NCBI RefSeq assembly: GCF_007126775.1
Contig: NZ_SLAP01000199.1
Coordinates: forward strand, 1 to 34,042
Source: Cecembia sp.
Lineage (GTDB): Bacteria > Bacteroidota > Bacteroidia > Cytophagales > Cyclobacteriaceae
DNA length: 34,042 bases
Direction: 5' to 3'
Part shown: one piece after another, positions 23,910 to 32,831 of the stretch
How the letters are laid out: each line of letters begins with the position of its first letter
How positions within the stretch are numbered: position 1 is the stretch's first letter
Notes under the pieces: model-generated
Told to the model about the DNA's origin: nothing
The model's input: the letters and a program-made list of their open reading frames with translations, nothing else
Database searches by the model: none
Program-made: the position numbers and the translations under genes

Positions 23910-24794
23910 ATGCTGGAATCCTTTATCAACTATCTGGAATTCGAAAAAAGGGCAAGCGCCCATACAGTTCTGGCCTATAGGAAAGACTTGGAGCAATTTT
24001 CCGGGTTTTGTCAGACTGCTTTTGAAAAAGAAGATATTGTTCAGGCCGAACATGCAGAGATCCGGGCATGGATTATTGATCTGGTGGAAGAAGGACTGAA
24101 CAGCAACAGCATCAATAGGAAGATTGCCACTTTAAGGTCTTTTTACAAATTCCTATTGCGTTCAGATGAGATCAGCAAAGACCCCACCTACAAAATCAAA
24201 GCCCTAAAAACTCCCAAGCGACTTCCGGAATTTGTCCAAGAAGATGCCATAGAGAAAATTCTGGATGAGCTGCAATATGAAGGGACTTTCGATGGGCAAA
24301 GAGACAGAATGGTCATGGAGTTTCTCTACCTTACTGGGGTGCGCTTATCCGAACTTATCGCATTGAAATGGAAAGATATCCACCTTGAGGCAGATACTAT
24401 TAAAGTACTTGGAAAAAGAAAAAAAGAGAGAATAATTCCAATTAATAGACCCCTTAAAAAAAATATTATTTTGTACAAAAAAGTATTTGAGGAAACATTT
24501 TCAAATGTAGACCAGAGTGATTATTTTATCGTTAGTAAAAATAAAGAGCAGGCCTACCCTATGAAAATTTATCGGATAGTCAGACATTATTTGGACCTTT
24601 TTGCTCAGACAGACAAGAGAAGCCCTCACCTATTGAGACATACTTTTGCCACCCATTTGCTTAACAAGGGCGCCGATCTGAATGCCGTAAAAGATCTTTT
24701 AGGGCATGCTAACCTTGCTGCTACGCAGGTGTATACACATAATTCCATGGAGAAACTGAAGGCTGTGTTCGAACAGGCACATCCTAAAGCTTAA
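23910..24794 (+). CDS. xerC: Tyrosine recombinase XerC/XerD
   Basis: The 294-aa site-specific recombinase has an N-terminal SAM-like DNA-binding domain (about residues 1-90) and a C-terminal catalytic domain with the full set of active residues: Arg145 (TGVRLSEL), Lys169 (VLGKRKKERIIPI), His240 and Arg243 (SPHLLRHTFATHLL), His266 (LLGHANLAATQ) and Tyr275. It most likely resolves chromosome dimers at dif. XerC and XerD cannot be told apart by eye, so the symbol is tentative. Its position between rpsU and hpf is conserved in the phylum and argues for a core Xer rather than a mobile integrase. Confidence 0.88.
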   Translation: MLESFINYLEFEKRASAHTVLAYRKDLEQFSGFCQTAFEKEDIVQAEHAEIRAWIIDLVEEGLNSNSINRKIATLRSFYKFLLRSDEISKDPTYKIKALKTPKRLPEFVQEDAIEKILDELQYEGTFDGQRDRMVMEFLYLTGVRLSELIALKWKDIHLEADTIKVLGKRKKERIIPINRPLKKNIILYKKVFEETFSNVDQSDYFIVSKNKEQAYPMKIYRIVRHYLDLFAQTDKRSPHLLRHTFATHLLNKGADLNAVKDLLGHANLAATQVYTHNSMEKLKAVFEQAHPKA

Positions 24795-24823
24795 TATACG
24801 TTTAACTTTAAATCTTTACAGTT

Positions 24824-25129
24824 ATGAAACTTCAAATGCATTCCATCCATTTCGATGCCGATCACAAGCTCATTGACTTTATTCAAAAAAAGGCGGATAA
24901 ACTGGATACTTTCTATGACCGCATCATCGACGGAGAAGTTTTTTTGAGACTAGATAAAAATGAGAAGAATGAAAATAAGATAGTAGAGATTAAAATGAAT
25001 GTGCCAGGCAAGACCTTGTTTGCCAAGCAACAGAGCGATTCCTTTGAAGCTGCGGCGGATGAAGCAGTGGAAGCACTTCGAAGACAAATTAAAAAATTCA
25101 AAGAAAAGGTGGTTTTGGCAAACCAGTAA
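24824..25129 (+). CDS. hpf: Ribosome hibernation-promoting factor (HPF/RaiA, short form)
   Basis: The 101-aa product matches short HPF/RaiA: FDADHKLIDFIQKKADKLDTFYDRI, then EIKMNVPGKTLFAKQQSDSFEAAADEAVEALRRQIKKFKEK. It binds the 30S decoding centre and blocks translation in stationary phase or stress. It lies 29 bp after the recombinase and probably shares its transcript, ending at the terminator at 25134-25158. Confidence 0.93.
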   Translation: MKLQMHSIHFDADHKLIDFIQKKADKLDTFYDRIIDGEVFLRLDKNEKNENKIVEIKMNVPGKTLFAKQQSDSFEAAADEAVEALRRQIKKFKEKVVLANQ

Positions 25130-25133
25130 GCGC

Positions 25134-25158
25134 AAACCCGTCTTAGGACGGGTTTTTT
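25134..25158 (+). terminator. Rho-independent terminator after hpf
   Basis: AAACCCGTC (25134-25142) pairs perfectly with GACGGGTTT (25147-25155) across a TTAG loop, followed by T. It also lies at the end of the convergent MFS gene. Confidence 0.93.
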
Positions 25159-25163
25159 ATTTT

Positions 25164-26354
25164 TTAAATCTGTACAGCCTTTCCGGATCTTCTGCCAAAA
25201 TAAATGAACAGCACCGCACAGATCAGCATCAGCCAAATCAAAAGATTCCAATCCCCAAAGAAATCAAAAGCAATCCCAAAGAGCAATGGTCCCAAAGCTG
25301 CCAGGTAATATCCCGATGATTGGGACATTCCTGAGAGTGAAGCGGTTGTTTTTTCTTGTTTTGTCCTCAGCCCGATCAGGGTATAAGCCAGCGATATACT
25401 GGAACCCAAGCCTAGACCAACAAGGGTCAATCCGACATAATTTACCCAGAGTTCGTGTACAAATAGAGAACTGAACCCCAAGAGATACATAAAACCAAGT
25501 ACCCAAACAACCCCTACTTGGTCCTTGAATTTTGTCGCAATTATGGGGGCTAAAAATGAACCCGTCAGCCCTATGATCTGCATGAGGGAAACCAAAACTC
25601 CAGCTTCCACCGCAGAAAGCCCTCGATCTATCATCATATCCGGAAGCCAGGCAATGATAGTAAAAAACAGCAGCGACTGCACTCCCATAAACATACTGAC
25701 ATCCCATGCCAGCCTGGATTTCCAAACATTTACCTTAGGAGCTGCATCTTCTCCTTCATTTATAAAAGTTTTGAATTTCAACTGAGGAAACCATATGATC
25801 AAAACCAAAATTAAAAGACCTGTCCAAGTCAGCAAAGAACCTCTCCAACCCAAGTCCATATCTATAGCCATTGGTACTGAAATACCAGAGGCAATGGCGG
25901 CAAAAAGTGTCATTCCAGTGGTATAAGAGGCAGTAACCAAACCTATCTTTTGAGGCATTCGATTTTTTACCAAAGGAATGAGCAACACATTGCAGATTAC
26001 TATCCCTACACCTGTCAGTCCAGTCCCGAAAAATAAAACAGTGGGGCCGCCCTGTACCCTGATGACAGTGCCCGCCAATAAAAGCAAAAGTCCATAAAAA
26101 ATTGCCTTGGCATTACCTAGCCATTTCCCTATCGCAGCAGAGAACAAAGAAAAGGTGGCAAAGGTCAATAAAGGCAGAGTAGTCAAAAATCCTGCCCAAG
26201 CATTGGATAGTCCAAGATCCTCCCTGATCATGGGAATCAAAGGACCAACAGCAGTAATGGATGGGCGCAAGTTGAATGAAACCAATAAAATGCCTAGGAA
26301 TAAAACCCAAGGTCTTTGATAAAGGGGCTGCTCAGAATTCATAAAGCGTAGCAT
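25164..26354 (-). CDS. MFS transporter, CynX/NimT family
   Basis: The 396-aa inner-membrane protein has about 12 helices. Its N-terminal segment SFNLRPSITAVGPLIPMIREDLGLSNAWAGFLTTLPLL is characteristic of CynX/NimT permeases (cyanate transporter, 2-nitroimidazole transporter). The actual substrate is unknown. Two in-frame ATGs (26354 and 26342) can serve as start. It lies 84 bp downstream of hemH on the same strand, with a perfect inverted repeat (26366-26386) in the gap, and converges with hpf. Confidence 0.88.
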   Translation of the reverse strand: MLRFMNSEQPLYQRPWVLFLGILLVSFNLRPSITAVGPLIPMIREDLGLSNAWAGFLTTLPLLTFATFSLFSAAIGKWLGNAKAIFYGLLLLLAGTVIRVQGGPTVLFFGTGLTGVGIVICNVLLIPLVKNRMPQKIGLVTASYTTGMTLFAAIASGISVPMAIDMDLGWRGSLLTWTGLLILVLIIWFPQLKFKTFINEGEDAAPKVNVWKSRLAWDVSMFMGVQSLLFFTIIAWLPDMMIDRGLSAVEAGVLVSLMQIIGLTGSFLAPIIATKFKDQVGVVWVLGFMYLLGFSSLFVHELWVNYVGLTLVGLGLGSSISLAYTLIGLRTKQEKTTASLSGMSQSSGYYLAALGPLLFGIAFDFFGDWNLLIWLMLICAVLFIYFGRRSGKAVQI

Positions 26355-26365
26355 ACATTTCCCAA

Positions 26366-26386
26366 TATGGAAGACTTTCTTCCATA
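26366..26386 (-). promoter_or_regulatory. Perfect inverted repeat upstream of the MFS gene
   Basis: TATGGAAGA and TCTTCCATA form a 9-bp perfect stem around CTT, 11 bp before the MFS start codon. There is no T-run, so an operator or leader hairpin is more likely than a terminator. Confidence 0.5.
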
Positions 26387-26438
26387 GGAATAAGCAATTC
26401 AGTACTTAGGGTCTTGAATTATAAAACCCAATTTTAAA

Positions 26439-27473
26439 TTAAGTATTGGATTCTACAAGGTCTTTGACACAGGCTACCCATTTGTCGCTGGAATTCAGAC
26501 TGGGTACAAGGTCCCATCGCTCGCCTCCAAGTTCTTCAAATTCCTCTTTATACTCTTCACCTACCTCTATAGTAGTCTCTAAGCAGTCAGCTACAAAGGC
26601 TGGCGAAAATACCAATACCTTTTTCACTCCTTCATTCGCCAATTCCTTGATAATGTCTTCTGTGTAAGGTTTGATCCAAGGATCATTACCCAATCTGGAT
26701 TGAAAACAGGTCAATACCTTTTCTGAAGGAAGTCCTAATTTTTCGGCAATCAGTCGGGTTGTATGAAAACATTGGCCTCTGTAACAAAATTGATTTTTTT
26801 TGGTGTAATTCCCGCAACATTTGTCACTGAGTTGACAATAACCATCTACTGAACCCTTTCTGATTTGTCTTTCCGGCAGCCCGTGATAAGAAAAAAGATA
26901 CCTGTCGTAAGCCTGTTTTTCCATCATTTCCTTTCCAAGTTCAGCCCAAGCCTCCAAAAATAAGGGATGCTCTACAAAATTGCTGATAAAGGTGATATTG
27001 GGAATGATCTGCCACTTCCGTGCAAGCTCCATTACCTTGTCTACCACCGATCCATTGGTGGCTGAAGCATACTGTGGAAACAAAGGCAGTACAATGATTT
27101 TTTTGACGTTGGCCTTATTCAGCTTTTTTAGCCCATTCTCGATGCTAGGGGATTGGTACCGCATTGCAATCTCCACCTCATATTTATCCATATCGAGGAT
27201 TTTAACCAACTTCTCCTGTAGATCCTCTGTATGGAACAACAAAGGAGAGCCCCGATCCGTCCATAATTTCCTGTATTCCTTGGCAGACTTGGGCGCCCTG
27301 AAAGGCGCTATGATTAGGTTGACCAACATCCACCTTGGGATCAATGGGAAATCAATTACCCTTCCGTCCATCAAAAATTCCCTTAGGTACTTTCTGACAT
27401 CACCCGTTTTGGTACTGTCCGGGGTTCCTAGATTAACCAGCAATAAACCGGTTTTGGCTTTATTTTTATTCAT
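26439..27473 (-). CDS. hemH: Ferrochelatase
   Basis: The 344-aa product inserts Fe2+ into protoporphyrin IX, the last step of protoheme synthesis. It has the N-terminal TGLLLVNLGTPDS, the active-site His197 in LFSYHGLPERQ and the acidic pair in DCLETTIEVGEEY (Glu299, Glu303). Several Cys lie together (213, 219, 220, 230, 235) in the insert that reads GYCQLSDKCCGNY and FCYRGQCFHTT; this could bind metal, but no cluster can be claimed by eye. It is about 6 kb from the heme uptake operon and is not part of it. Confidence 0.96.
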   Translation of the reverse strand: MNKNKAKTGLLLVNLGTPDSTKTGDVRKYLREFLMDGRVIDFPLIPRWMLVNLIIAPFRAPKSAKEYRKLWTDRGSPLLFHTEDLQEKLVKILDMDKYEVEIAMRYQSPSIENGLKKLNKANVKKIIVLPLFPQYASATNGSVVDKVMELARKWQIIPNITFISNFVEHPLFLEAWAELGKEMMEKQAYDRYLFSYHGLPERQIRKGSVDGYCQLSDKCCGNYTKKNQFCYRGQCFHTTRLIAEKLGLPSEKVLTCFQSRLGNDPWIKPYTEDIIKELANEGVKKVLVFSPAFVADCLETTIEVGEEYKEEFEELGGERWDLVPSLNSSDKWVACVKDLVESNT

Positions 27474-27706
27474 TTTATTTTCGGTTCAACAATTACCTTC
27501 TTAGAAAAACCAAAAGTAAGCCCTTTGGTTAGAAAATACCAATTGATTATTTGTATGGACAATCGACAGCAAATAATTTCTTAACCCGGAATAGTGATTT
27601 GGTTTTCATTTCCATTATTCAGGTTAAATTTACTTTGGCATTGAAATTTCTTTGAATACAAGGTCAATTGACTTAATTTTCCCTTCTAAAAATAAAAATA
27701 GTCCAA

Positions 27707-28213
27707 ATGCATGAAGAGCCTATGACGCTGGTTTTAAACCATAAACAAATCCAACAAAAGATCATCAGGATGGCCTATGAAATCTATGAACGCAATGCCT
27801 CTGAAGAAACCATTATCCTTGCAGGCATTCGGGGAATGGGCAAGCATCTTGCGGTTTACCTAGCAGAGAACTTAGAGAAAATCTCCCCAATAAAGGCTCA
27901 AGTCGCTGAAATACTTTTGGACAAAGAGGATGTAAATCGGGGAGATGTAAGTCTGTCAATTGATATATCCCTAGAAAACCAATGCGTGATCATAGTAGAC
28001 GATGTGTTGAATACAGGGAAAACCCTGGTTTATGCCCTGAAGCCCTTCCTTGACGCTCCCATCAAAAAAATGGAAGTTGCTGTTTTGGTCAATCGTAGCC
28101 ATAAGCTCTTCCCTGTAACACCTGACTATACCGGCCTGGAATTGGCCACTACACTCAGCGAGCATATTACTGTAGACCTGAGCAAAGAAAACCACTCTGT
28201 ACACCTTCATTGA
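27707..28213 (+). CDS. PyrR-like phosphoribosyltransferase
   Basis: The 168-aa product is a type I phosphoribosyltransferase with the PRPP-binding loop [13 protein letters not shown] (94-106) and an upstream [10 protein letters not shown] hinge. It resembles PyrR (uracil phosphoribosyltransferase and pyrimidine regulator) more than Hpt or Apt, but the exact base is not certain. An ATG at 27722 ([10 protein letters not shown]) is an alternative start. It is followed 7 bp later by panB, so the two form an operon. Confidence 0.82.
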   Translation: MHEEPMTLVLNHKQIQQKIIRMAYEIYERNASEETIILAGIRGMGKHLAVYLAENLEKISPIKAQVAEILLDKEDVNRGDVSLSIDISLENQCVIIVDDVLNTGKTLVYALKPFLDAPIKKMEVAVLVNRSHKLFPVTPDYTGLELATTLSEHITVDLSKENHSVHLH

Positions 28214-28220
28214 CTTTCCC

Positions 28221-29042
28221 ATGTCCATTCATCAATCTTCCAATATCAAGAGAATTACTACCCATATCCTTCAGGAAATGAAAATGCGTGGAGAAAAGAT
28301 CTCCATGTTGACCGCTTATGATTTCTCTATGGCAGGCATCATAGATGCAGCAGGAATAGACATTATCCTTGTTGGCGATTCGGCCTCCAACGTGATGGCA
28401 GGACATGAAACCACCCTCCCAATAACATTGGACCAGATGATTTACCATGCTACCTCAGTGGTACGTGCGGTCAAAAGAGCCTTTGTAGTAGTAGATATTC
28501 CTTTTGGTTCCTATCAGGGAAATAGCTCTGAAGCGCTTAGATCCGCTATACGGATCATGAAAGAATCTGGAGCCCATGCAGTGAAGGTGGAAGGAGGCGC
28601 TGAAATCAAAGAATCAGTGAGCAGAATTCTCAGTGCCGGTGTCCCAGTGATGGGCCATTTAGGTCTTACTCCTCAATCTATCTATAAATTTGGCACCTAT
28701 ACCGTAAGAGCAAAAGAAGAGGCAGAGGCAAAAAAGCTGCTTGAAGATGCGAAGCTTCTAGAAGAATGTGGCTGTTTTGCCATCGTTTTAGAAAAAATTC
28801 CTGCCAGACTGGCCAAAAAAGTCGCGGCAGCAGTAGACATTCCTGTGATTGGAATTGGTGCGGGTCCTGATGTAGATGGGCAGGTTTTGGTAGTACATGA
28901 TATGCTGGGAATCACCCAGGAATTTAAGCCTAGATTTCTGCGACAATACGCAGACCTACAGGCTACCATGACCAAAGCCGTGGAAGATTATATCAAAGAC
29001 GTAAAGGACAGGAATTTCCCTAATGAGGGAGAAAGCTATTGA
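28221..29042 (+). CDS. panB: 3-methyl-2-oxobutanoate hydroxymethyltransferase
   Basis: The 273-aa enzyme makes ketopantoate, the first committed step of pantothenate and CoA synthesis. Recognisable segments are [66 protein letters not shown] and [21 protein letters not shown]. It lies 7 bp after the phosphoribosyltransferase and converges with the T9SS protein gene, with 3 bp between the stops. Confidence 0.96.
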   Translation: MSIHQSSNIKRITTHILQEMKMRGEKISMLTAYDFSMAGIIDAAGIDIILVGDSASNVMAGHETTLPITLDQMIYHATSVVRAVKRAFVVVDIPFGSYQGNSSEALRSAIRIMKESGAHAVKVEGGAEIKESVSRILSAGVPVMGHLGLTPQSIYKFGTYTVRAKEEAEAKKLLEDAKLLEECGCFAIVLEKIPARLAKKVAAAVDIPVIGIGAGPDVDGQVLVVHDMLGITQEFKPRFLRQYADLQATMTKAVEDYIKDVKDRNFPNEGESY

Positions 29043-29045
29043 TTT

Positions 29046-31157
29046 TTACCTTACCAGTAATTTTCTGGTAAGCTTTTGCTGTCCATCACTTACAAACTGT
29101 AATACATAAACTCCCGGAGCAAGTCCAAAACCATCAATATCTGTCACCCTATTGGCCTGTATTGGGACATTGTCTATGATCACTTGTCCCGGCATATTGA
29201 CCAAGCGCATACGGGCATTTTTGGAACTCAGCACCCTAAAATCACCAATCGTAGGATTAGGATAAACCCTCACCAAGAAATCTTCAGAAGACGGAGGAAG
29301 ACTTCCCTCAATCCCCTTCAAATACTCCAAACCTCCAGCTGTATTTCCAAAAATCAGGTCATGGCCTTCTCCAAAGGGCATAGATAAAGCGCTGATCCAA
29401 GTATTTCTTCCAAACCTGCTTTGACTGGACTCAGATGCATTTAAACGCAGCTGTATGGTTTGCCTTTGATTCTGTTCCATAAAATTTTCTGTGAAAACCA
29501 AAACGCCTCTTTGGTCTATGGCGTAAAGGGAGGGCTTTTGTCCCTGCAATACATGAACAGAAAGGTTCCTACTGGCAGGATTGTCCTGAAAACCCAGAAA
29601 ATCCCTGCTGTCAAGTCTAAGTCGTGCCTCCCCTTCCAAATCAAGAGAAAATAATACCAATTCACCACTTTGCTTGGCCAAAAGCACATAGTCTCTATTT
29701 TCAAAGCTGAAAGGTTCTACATGGTCCAAAGGCCTCGTACCTGTCACCGGCACTGTCAGTTCTACCATAGCGCCTATATCAGCCTGAGTTCCTACAAAAA
29801 TTCTCCTTTCTAAACGGAAGTTAACCGTATCCACTCCAGAAATCCAGTAAGTATTTTGGCCGGAAGCTGTCTGATATTCCTGGTATTGTAAATCCGTAAA
29901 GTCCAGTTGGGATAGGCCCAAATAATCCTTTTCCACCAAACGGAAAACATCTTCCTCTTTGATGAACTGATAGGCAATGCCAAGTACTTTTCCCCCAAAT
30001 TTGGAATTGGCAGTGAGGATCATTTCTCCTGCATCCTTGAATCCCTTGAAAAAGGGTCTGGTATTCTCCCCCAAATCCAGCATGTCGGATTGAAGAAAAG
30101 GCTCAGCATCTCCAATACCTTTACTTAATGAAAAAACATTTCTCGCATAATCTGCATTGAATACCCCTGCCACGGAGGAAGAATTGCTACTGACCAGCAG
30201 CTGCTCACCCTTCAGGTAAGCTGCATGGAAAATGGGAAACTGAGGCAATGCGCCATAATCCGGCAAAGTCGTAGAAAAAGACCGGAATTCAGGCTGGCTA
30301 TTGCTGCCCTCATTGGGTAGAAAATACAAAATATCACATTCATCCCTTCCTAGCAGTAGATCAAAAATACCATCCTCGTTGAAATCGGCATACAACACAG
30401 AATGCCCTCCCGCATGTTGGATTCTTGCTGCCGAACCATCGATTGGTGGAGCTTCACTGATTGGAATGCCTCCACAGGTAAACCCAAAACTAAAATCCCC
30501 ACAATTACAAAACTCAAAATTACCCCATCTGGACTGAGGGAAAGCGAAACCATCAATATCAGGAATACCTTTCCGCTCCATGCTTGTATTGCGGTAAAGT
30601 TCCAAGTAATCCCCTACTACAAAATTGAATGCTACTATATCCAAGTCACCATCCCCATCGATATCCATGATCAAAGGAATATCCAGGACATTGGCCTGTA
30701 CGTTGGAACCATTGTCCAAGCGTAAAAAATTCTGGCCCACTTCCCAAACCGGAAAAGCTGCTCCGGCTGGAGAGACATTTCTATAGGCCTTGATACCAAA
30801 AGGAGAACTTGTAAATAGATCCTTTTTCCCATCTCCATCATAATCTGCCAGCACCAAGAAGCCATTGATATCCTCTGGGAAAAAATAGGCCATTTCTGGT
30901 AAATACTGAAAACCGCTGTCTGTATTTTCGAAAACCAGAATTCTTCGGGAATTGATATCCCAAACGATCAATTCTTCCTTTCCATCACCATTGGTATCCA
31001 TCTCCTGGAACTGTGCAGTATTGACTCCTGCAGCAAATGGAAGGACAAGTGGTACCCCATTTACTTCCACAGGAATGCTTTGATCAAAGGAGAAAACTTG
31101 CTGAGCTTGGAGAGAAAAACTCTGGAATATAAAAAGCAGCAAAAGCAAATACTTCAT
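29046..31157 (-). CDS. T9SS-secreted FG-GAP/VCBS repeat protein
   Basis: The 703-aa product has a signal peptide (MKYLLLLLFIFQSFSLQAQ) and several Asp-rich calcium-binding FG-GAP/VCBS-type loops: DTNGDGKEEL (54-63), DYDGDGKKDL (105-114), DIDGDGDLDI (165-174) and DFNEDGIFDL (258-267). These suggest an integrin-alpha-like propeller. The last ~80 residues are a type A type IX sorting domain (VRVYPNPTIGDFRVLS, ending LAPGVYVLQFVSDGQQKLTRKLLVR). It is therefore exported across the outer membrane and probably attached to the surface. Cys217, 219 and 228 may form a disulfide. Its ligand is unknown. It is monocistronic. Confidence 0.9.
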   Translation of the reverse strand: MKYLLLLLFIFQSFSLQAQQVFSFDQSIPVEVNGVPLVLPFAAGVNTAQFQEMDTNGDGKEELIVWDINSRRILVFENTDSGFQYLPEMAYFFPEDINGFLVLADYDGDGKKDLFTSSPFGIKAYRNVSPAGAAFPVWEVGQNFLRLDNGSNVQANVLDIPLIMDIDGDGDLDIVAFNFVVGDYLELYRNTSMERKGIPDIDGFAFPQSRWGNFEFCNCGDFSFGFTCGGIPISEAPPIDGSAARIQHAGGHSVLYADFNEDGIFDLLLGRDECDILYFLPNEGSNSQPEFRSFSTTLPDYGALPQFPIFHAAYLKGEQLLVSSNSSSVAGVFNADYARNVFSLSKGIGDAEPFLQSDMLDLGENTRPFFKGFKDAGEMILTANSKFGGKVLGIAYQFIKEEDVFRLVEKDYLGLSQLDFTDLQYQEYQTASGQNTYWISGVDTVNFRLERRIFVGTQADIGAMVELTVPVTGTRPLDHVEPFSFENRDYVLLAKQSGELVLFSLDLEGEARLRLDSRDFLGFQDNPASRNLSVHVLQGQKPSLYAIDQRGVLVFTENFMEQNQRQTIQLRLNASESSQSRFGRNTWISALSMPFGEGHDLIFGNTAGGLEYLKGIEGSLPPSSEDFLVRVYPNPTIGDFRVLSSKNARMRLVNMPGQVIIDNVPIQANRVTDIDGFGLAPGVYVLQFVSDGQQKLTRKLLVR
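29050..29077 (+). terminator. Hairpin at the panB/T9SS gene convergence
   Basis: CTTACCAG (29050-29057) pairs perfectly with CTGGTAAG (29065-29072), followed by CTTTT on the + strand. It lies inside the last codons of the T9SS protein gene and probably ends panB transcripts. Confidence 0.5.
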
Positions 31158-31492
31158 CTTGTGAATTTAACTTTGATGGAAATTACAGCTATTAAAACGT
31201 CATGCTGAGCGGAGCTTGCGGAGTCGAAGCATCTCCCATATGATAGGAGACTCTTCGCTTTGCTCAGAGTGACGATTCCGGTAATCTGTCAATGGTAGCA
31301 AGGAACTGACTGTCCCGCAGAATTGCGGTAAGCGAAGAATCTCCTCTCTTTTTGAAAGACCCTTTGCGTCACTCAAGGTGGCGCTATCAACATTCTGTCA
31401 TGAGTAGCCATATTGAATATCTAAAATTAAACGATTGATTTTGATATAAGATGTTTTGCAAAGCTTTAATTTTATGAGCTAATTGAAGAATT
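31158..31492. other. Repeat-filled intergenic region before murF
   Basis: This 335-bp gap has no gene. Most of it (31198 to about 31400) is REP-like repeat. A weak murF promoter candidate is TTTG (31440-31443), 23 bp, TAATTTTA (31467-31474). Confidence 0.7.
31198..31274. repeat. REP-like palindromic repeat
   Basis: The left arm, CGTCATGCTGAGCGGAGC continuing to CGAAGCATCTCC (31198-31236), is mirrored by the right arm, GGAGACTCTTCGCTTTGCTC to AGAGTGACG (31246-31274). The result is a long imperfect hairpin of the CGTCATnCTGAGC...GAAGnATCTCC type that is widespread in Bacteroidota intergenic DNA. A partial second copy (AAGCGAAGAATCTCC at 31330-31344 and TTTGCGTCACTCAAGG at 31363-31378) follows. 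Confidence 0.8.
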
Positions 31493-32791
31493 ATGAAAAT
31501 TGAAGATTTATACTCCACCTACCTCCAATCTACAGGTGTCAGTACAGACACCCGAAATATAAAAAAAGGCAATATTTTCTTTGCGCTAAAAGGGCCTAAT
31601 TTTAACGCCAATGATTTTGCGGCCCAAGCTTTGGAAGGCGGTGCTGATTTCGTGGTAGTGGATGAGGAAAGAGTTGTTCCCCAAGGGGATAAAAGGTACT
31701 TTTTGACAGAAGATGTTTTGGGTAGCTTACAACAGTTGGCCAATTTTCACAGAAAGCAATTGACTATACCAATCATCGGCCTCACTGGTAGCAATGGCAA
31801 AACCACTTCAAAAGAGCTTTTACATGCGGTTTTGAAACAAAAATTCAAAATTTCTGCCACCTCAGGCAACCTCAATAACCATATTGGTGTTCCGTTGACT
31901 TTGCTTTCCATTCCAAAGGATACGGAAATTGCCATTATTGAAATGGGAGCCAATAAACAAGGAGACATAAAGGAGCTTTGCGACATTGCGGAGCCGACGC
32001 ATGGCTTTATCACTAACATTGGTAAAGCTCACTTGGAAGGCATGGGTGGACCAGAGGGGGTACTGAAAACCAAAACGGAACTCTTTCAGCACCTGAGAGA
32101 AAATAAGGGCACAGTTTTCATCAATTCTCAGGATCCCATCTTGTCAAACATGGCCAAACGTTTTGAGCAACCGGTTTTGTATCCCGCTAAAGGTGATTTT
32201 TGCGAAGTTTCTTTCGTAAGTGCTGATCCTTTTGTGAAATTTAAAGTGGAGGGTGAGGAAAGAGAGCATCTCAGTTCACTTATCGGAGCATATAATTTTG
32301 GAAATATTGCTACCGCCATCACCTTGGGGAAGTATTTTGGAGTCAATTTGGATGAAGCAGTTCAAGCCATAACGGCTTACAAGCCTTCCAATATGCGTTC
32401 TCAGTTGCTGGAAAAACGCTCCAACCTTATCATCCTGGATGCCTACAATGCCAATCCTTCCAGTATGGAAGTGGCCATTGATACCCTTGGGCAGATGAGC
32501 GGAAAAAAGCAAAAAATGGTCATTTTAGGAGATATGTATGAATTGGGAGATGCCTCAGTGGCAGAACATGCCAAATTGGGAGAGCTAGTTAGGAAATATA
32601 ACTTTGAAAAAATCTGCTTTACAGGTAAACACATCCAAGCAGCCCTTGCGAAAGCCCCGGTACGGGCACTGTATTTCCCGGATCCATTTTCTTTTAGAAA
32701 CTGGCTACAGGACTCCAAATTAGAAGATCATTTGATTCTGATCAAAGGCAGCAGGGGAATGAAGCTAGAGGGCTTGGTAGATTTCATTTAA
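31493..32791 (+). CDS. murF: UDP-N-acetylmuramoyl-tripeptide--D-alanyl-D-alanine ligase
   Basis: The 432-aa Mur ligase adds D-Ala-D-Ala to the UDP-MurNAc tripeptide in the cytoplasm. It has the N-terminal MurF substrate domain (STDTRNIKKGNIFFALKG), the P-loop GLTGSNGKTTSKE (about residues 96-108), NNHIGVPLTLL, the EMGANKQGDI and GKAHLEGMGG motifs, and LDAYNANPSSM of the C-terminal domain. Length is normal. No other mur gene is nearby, so it is outside the dcw cluster. Confidence 0.95.
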   Translation: MKIEDLYSTYLQSTGVSTDTRNIKKGNIFFALKGPNFNANDFAAQALEGGADFVVVDEERVVPQGDKRYFLTEDVLGSLQQLANFHRKQLTIPIIGLTGSNGKTTSKELLHAVLKQKFKISATSGNLNNHIGVPLTLLSIPKDTEIAIIEMGANKQGDIKELCDIAEPTHGFITNIGKAHLEGMGGPEGVLKTKTELFQHLRENKGTVFINSQDPILSNMAKRFEQPVLYPAKGDFCEVSFVSADPFVKFKVEGEEREHLSSLIGAYNFGNIATAITLGKYFGVNLDEAVQAITAYKPSNMRSQLLEKRSNLIILDAYNANPSSMEVAIDTLGQMSGKKQKMVILGDMYELGDASVAEHAKLGELVRKYNFEKICFTGKHIQAALAKAPVRALYFPDPFSFRNWLQDSKLEDHLILIKGSRGMKLEGLVDFI

Positions 32792-32831
32792 TACCAAAAA
32801 CAATTCTAACTGTTTTAGACTTACTAATTAC

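Noticed and set aside
23910-24794. Integrase of a mobile element
   Set aside because: The protein has the length and motifs of core Xer recombinases and the position next to rpsU and hpf; no attachment-site repeats or cargo genes are seen.
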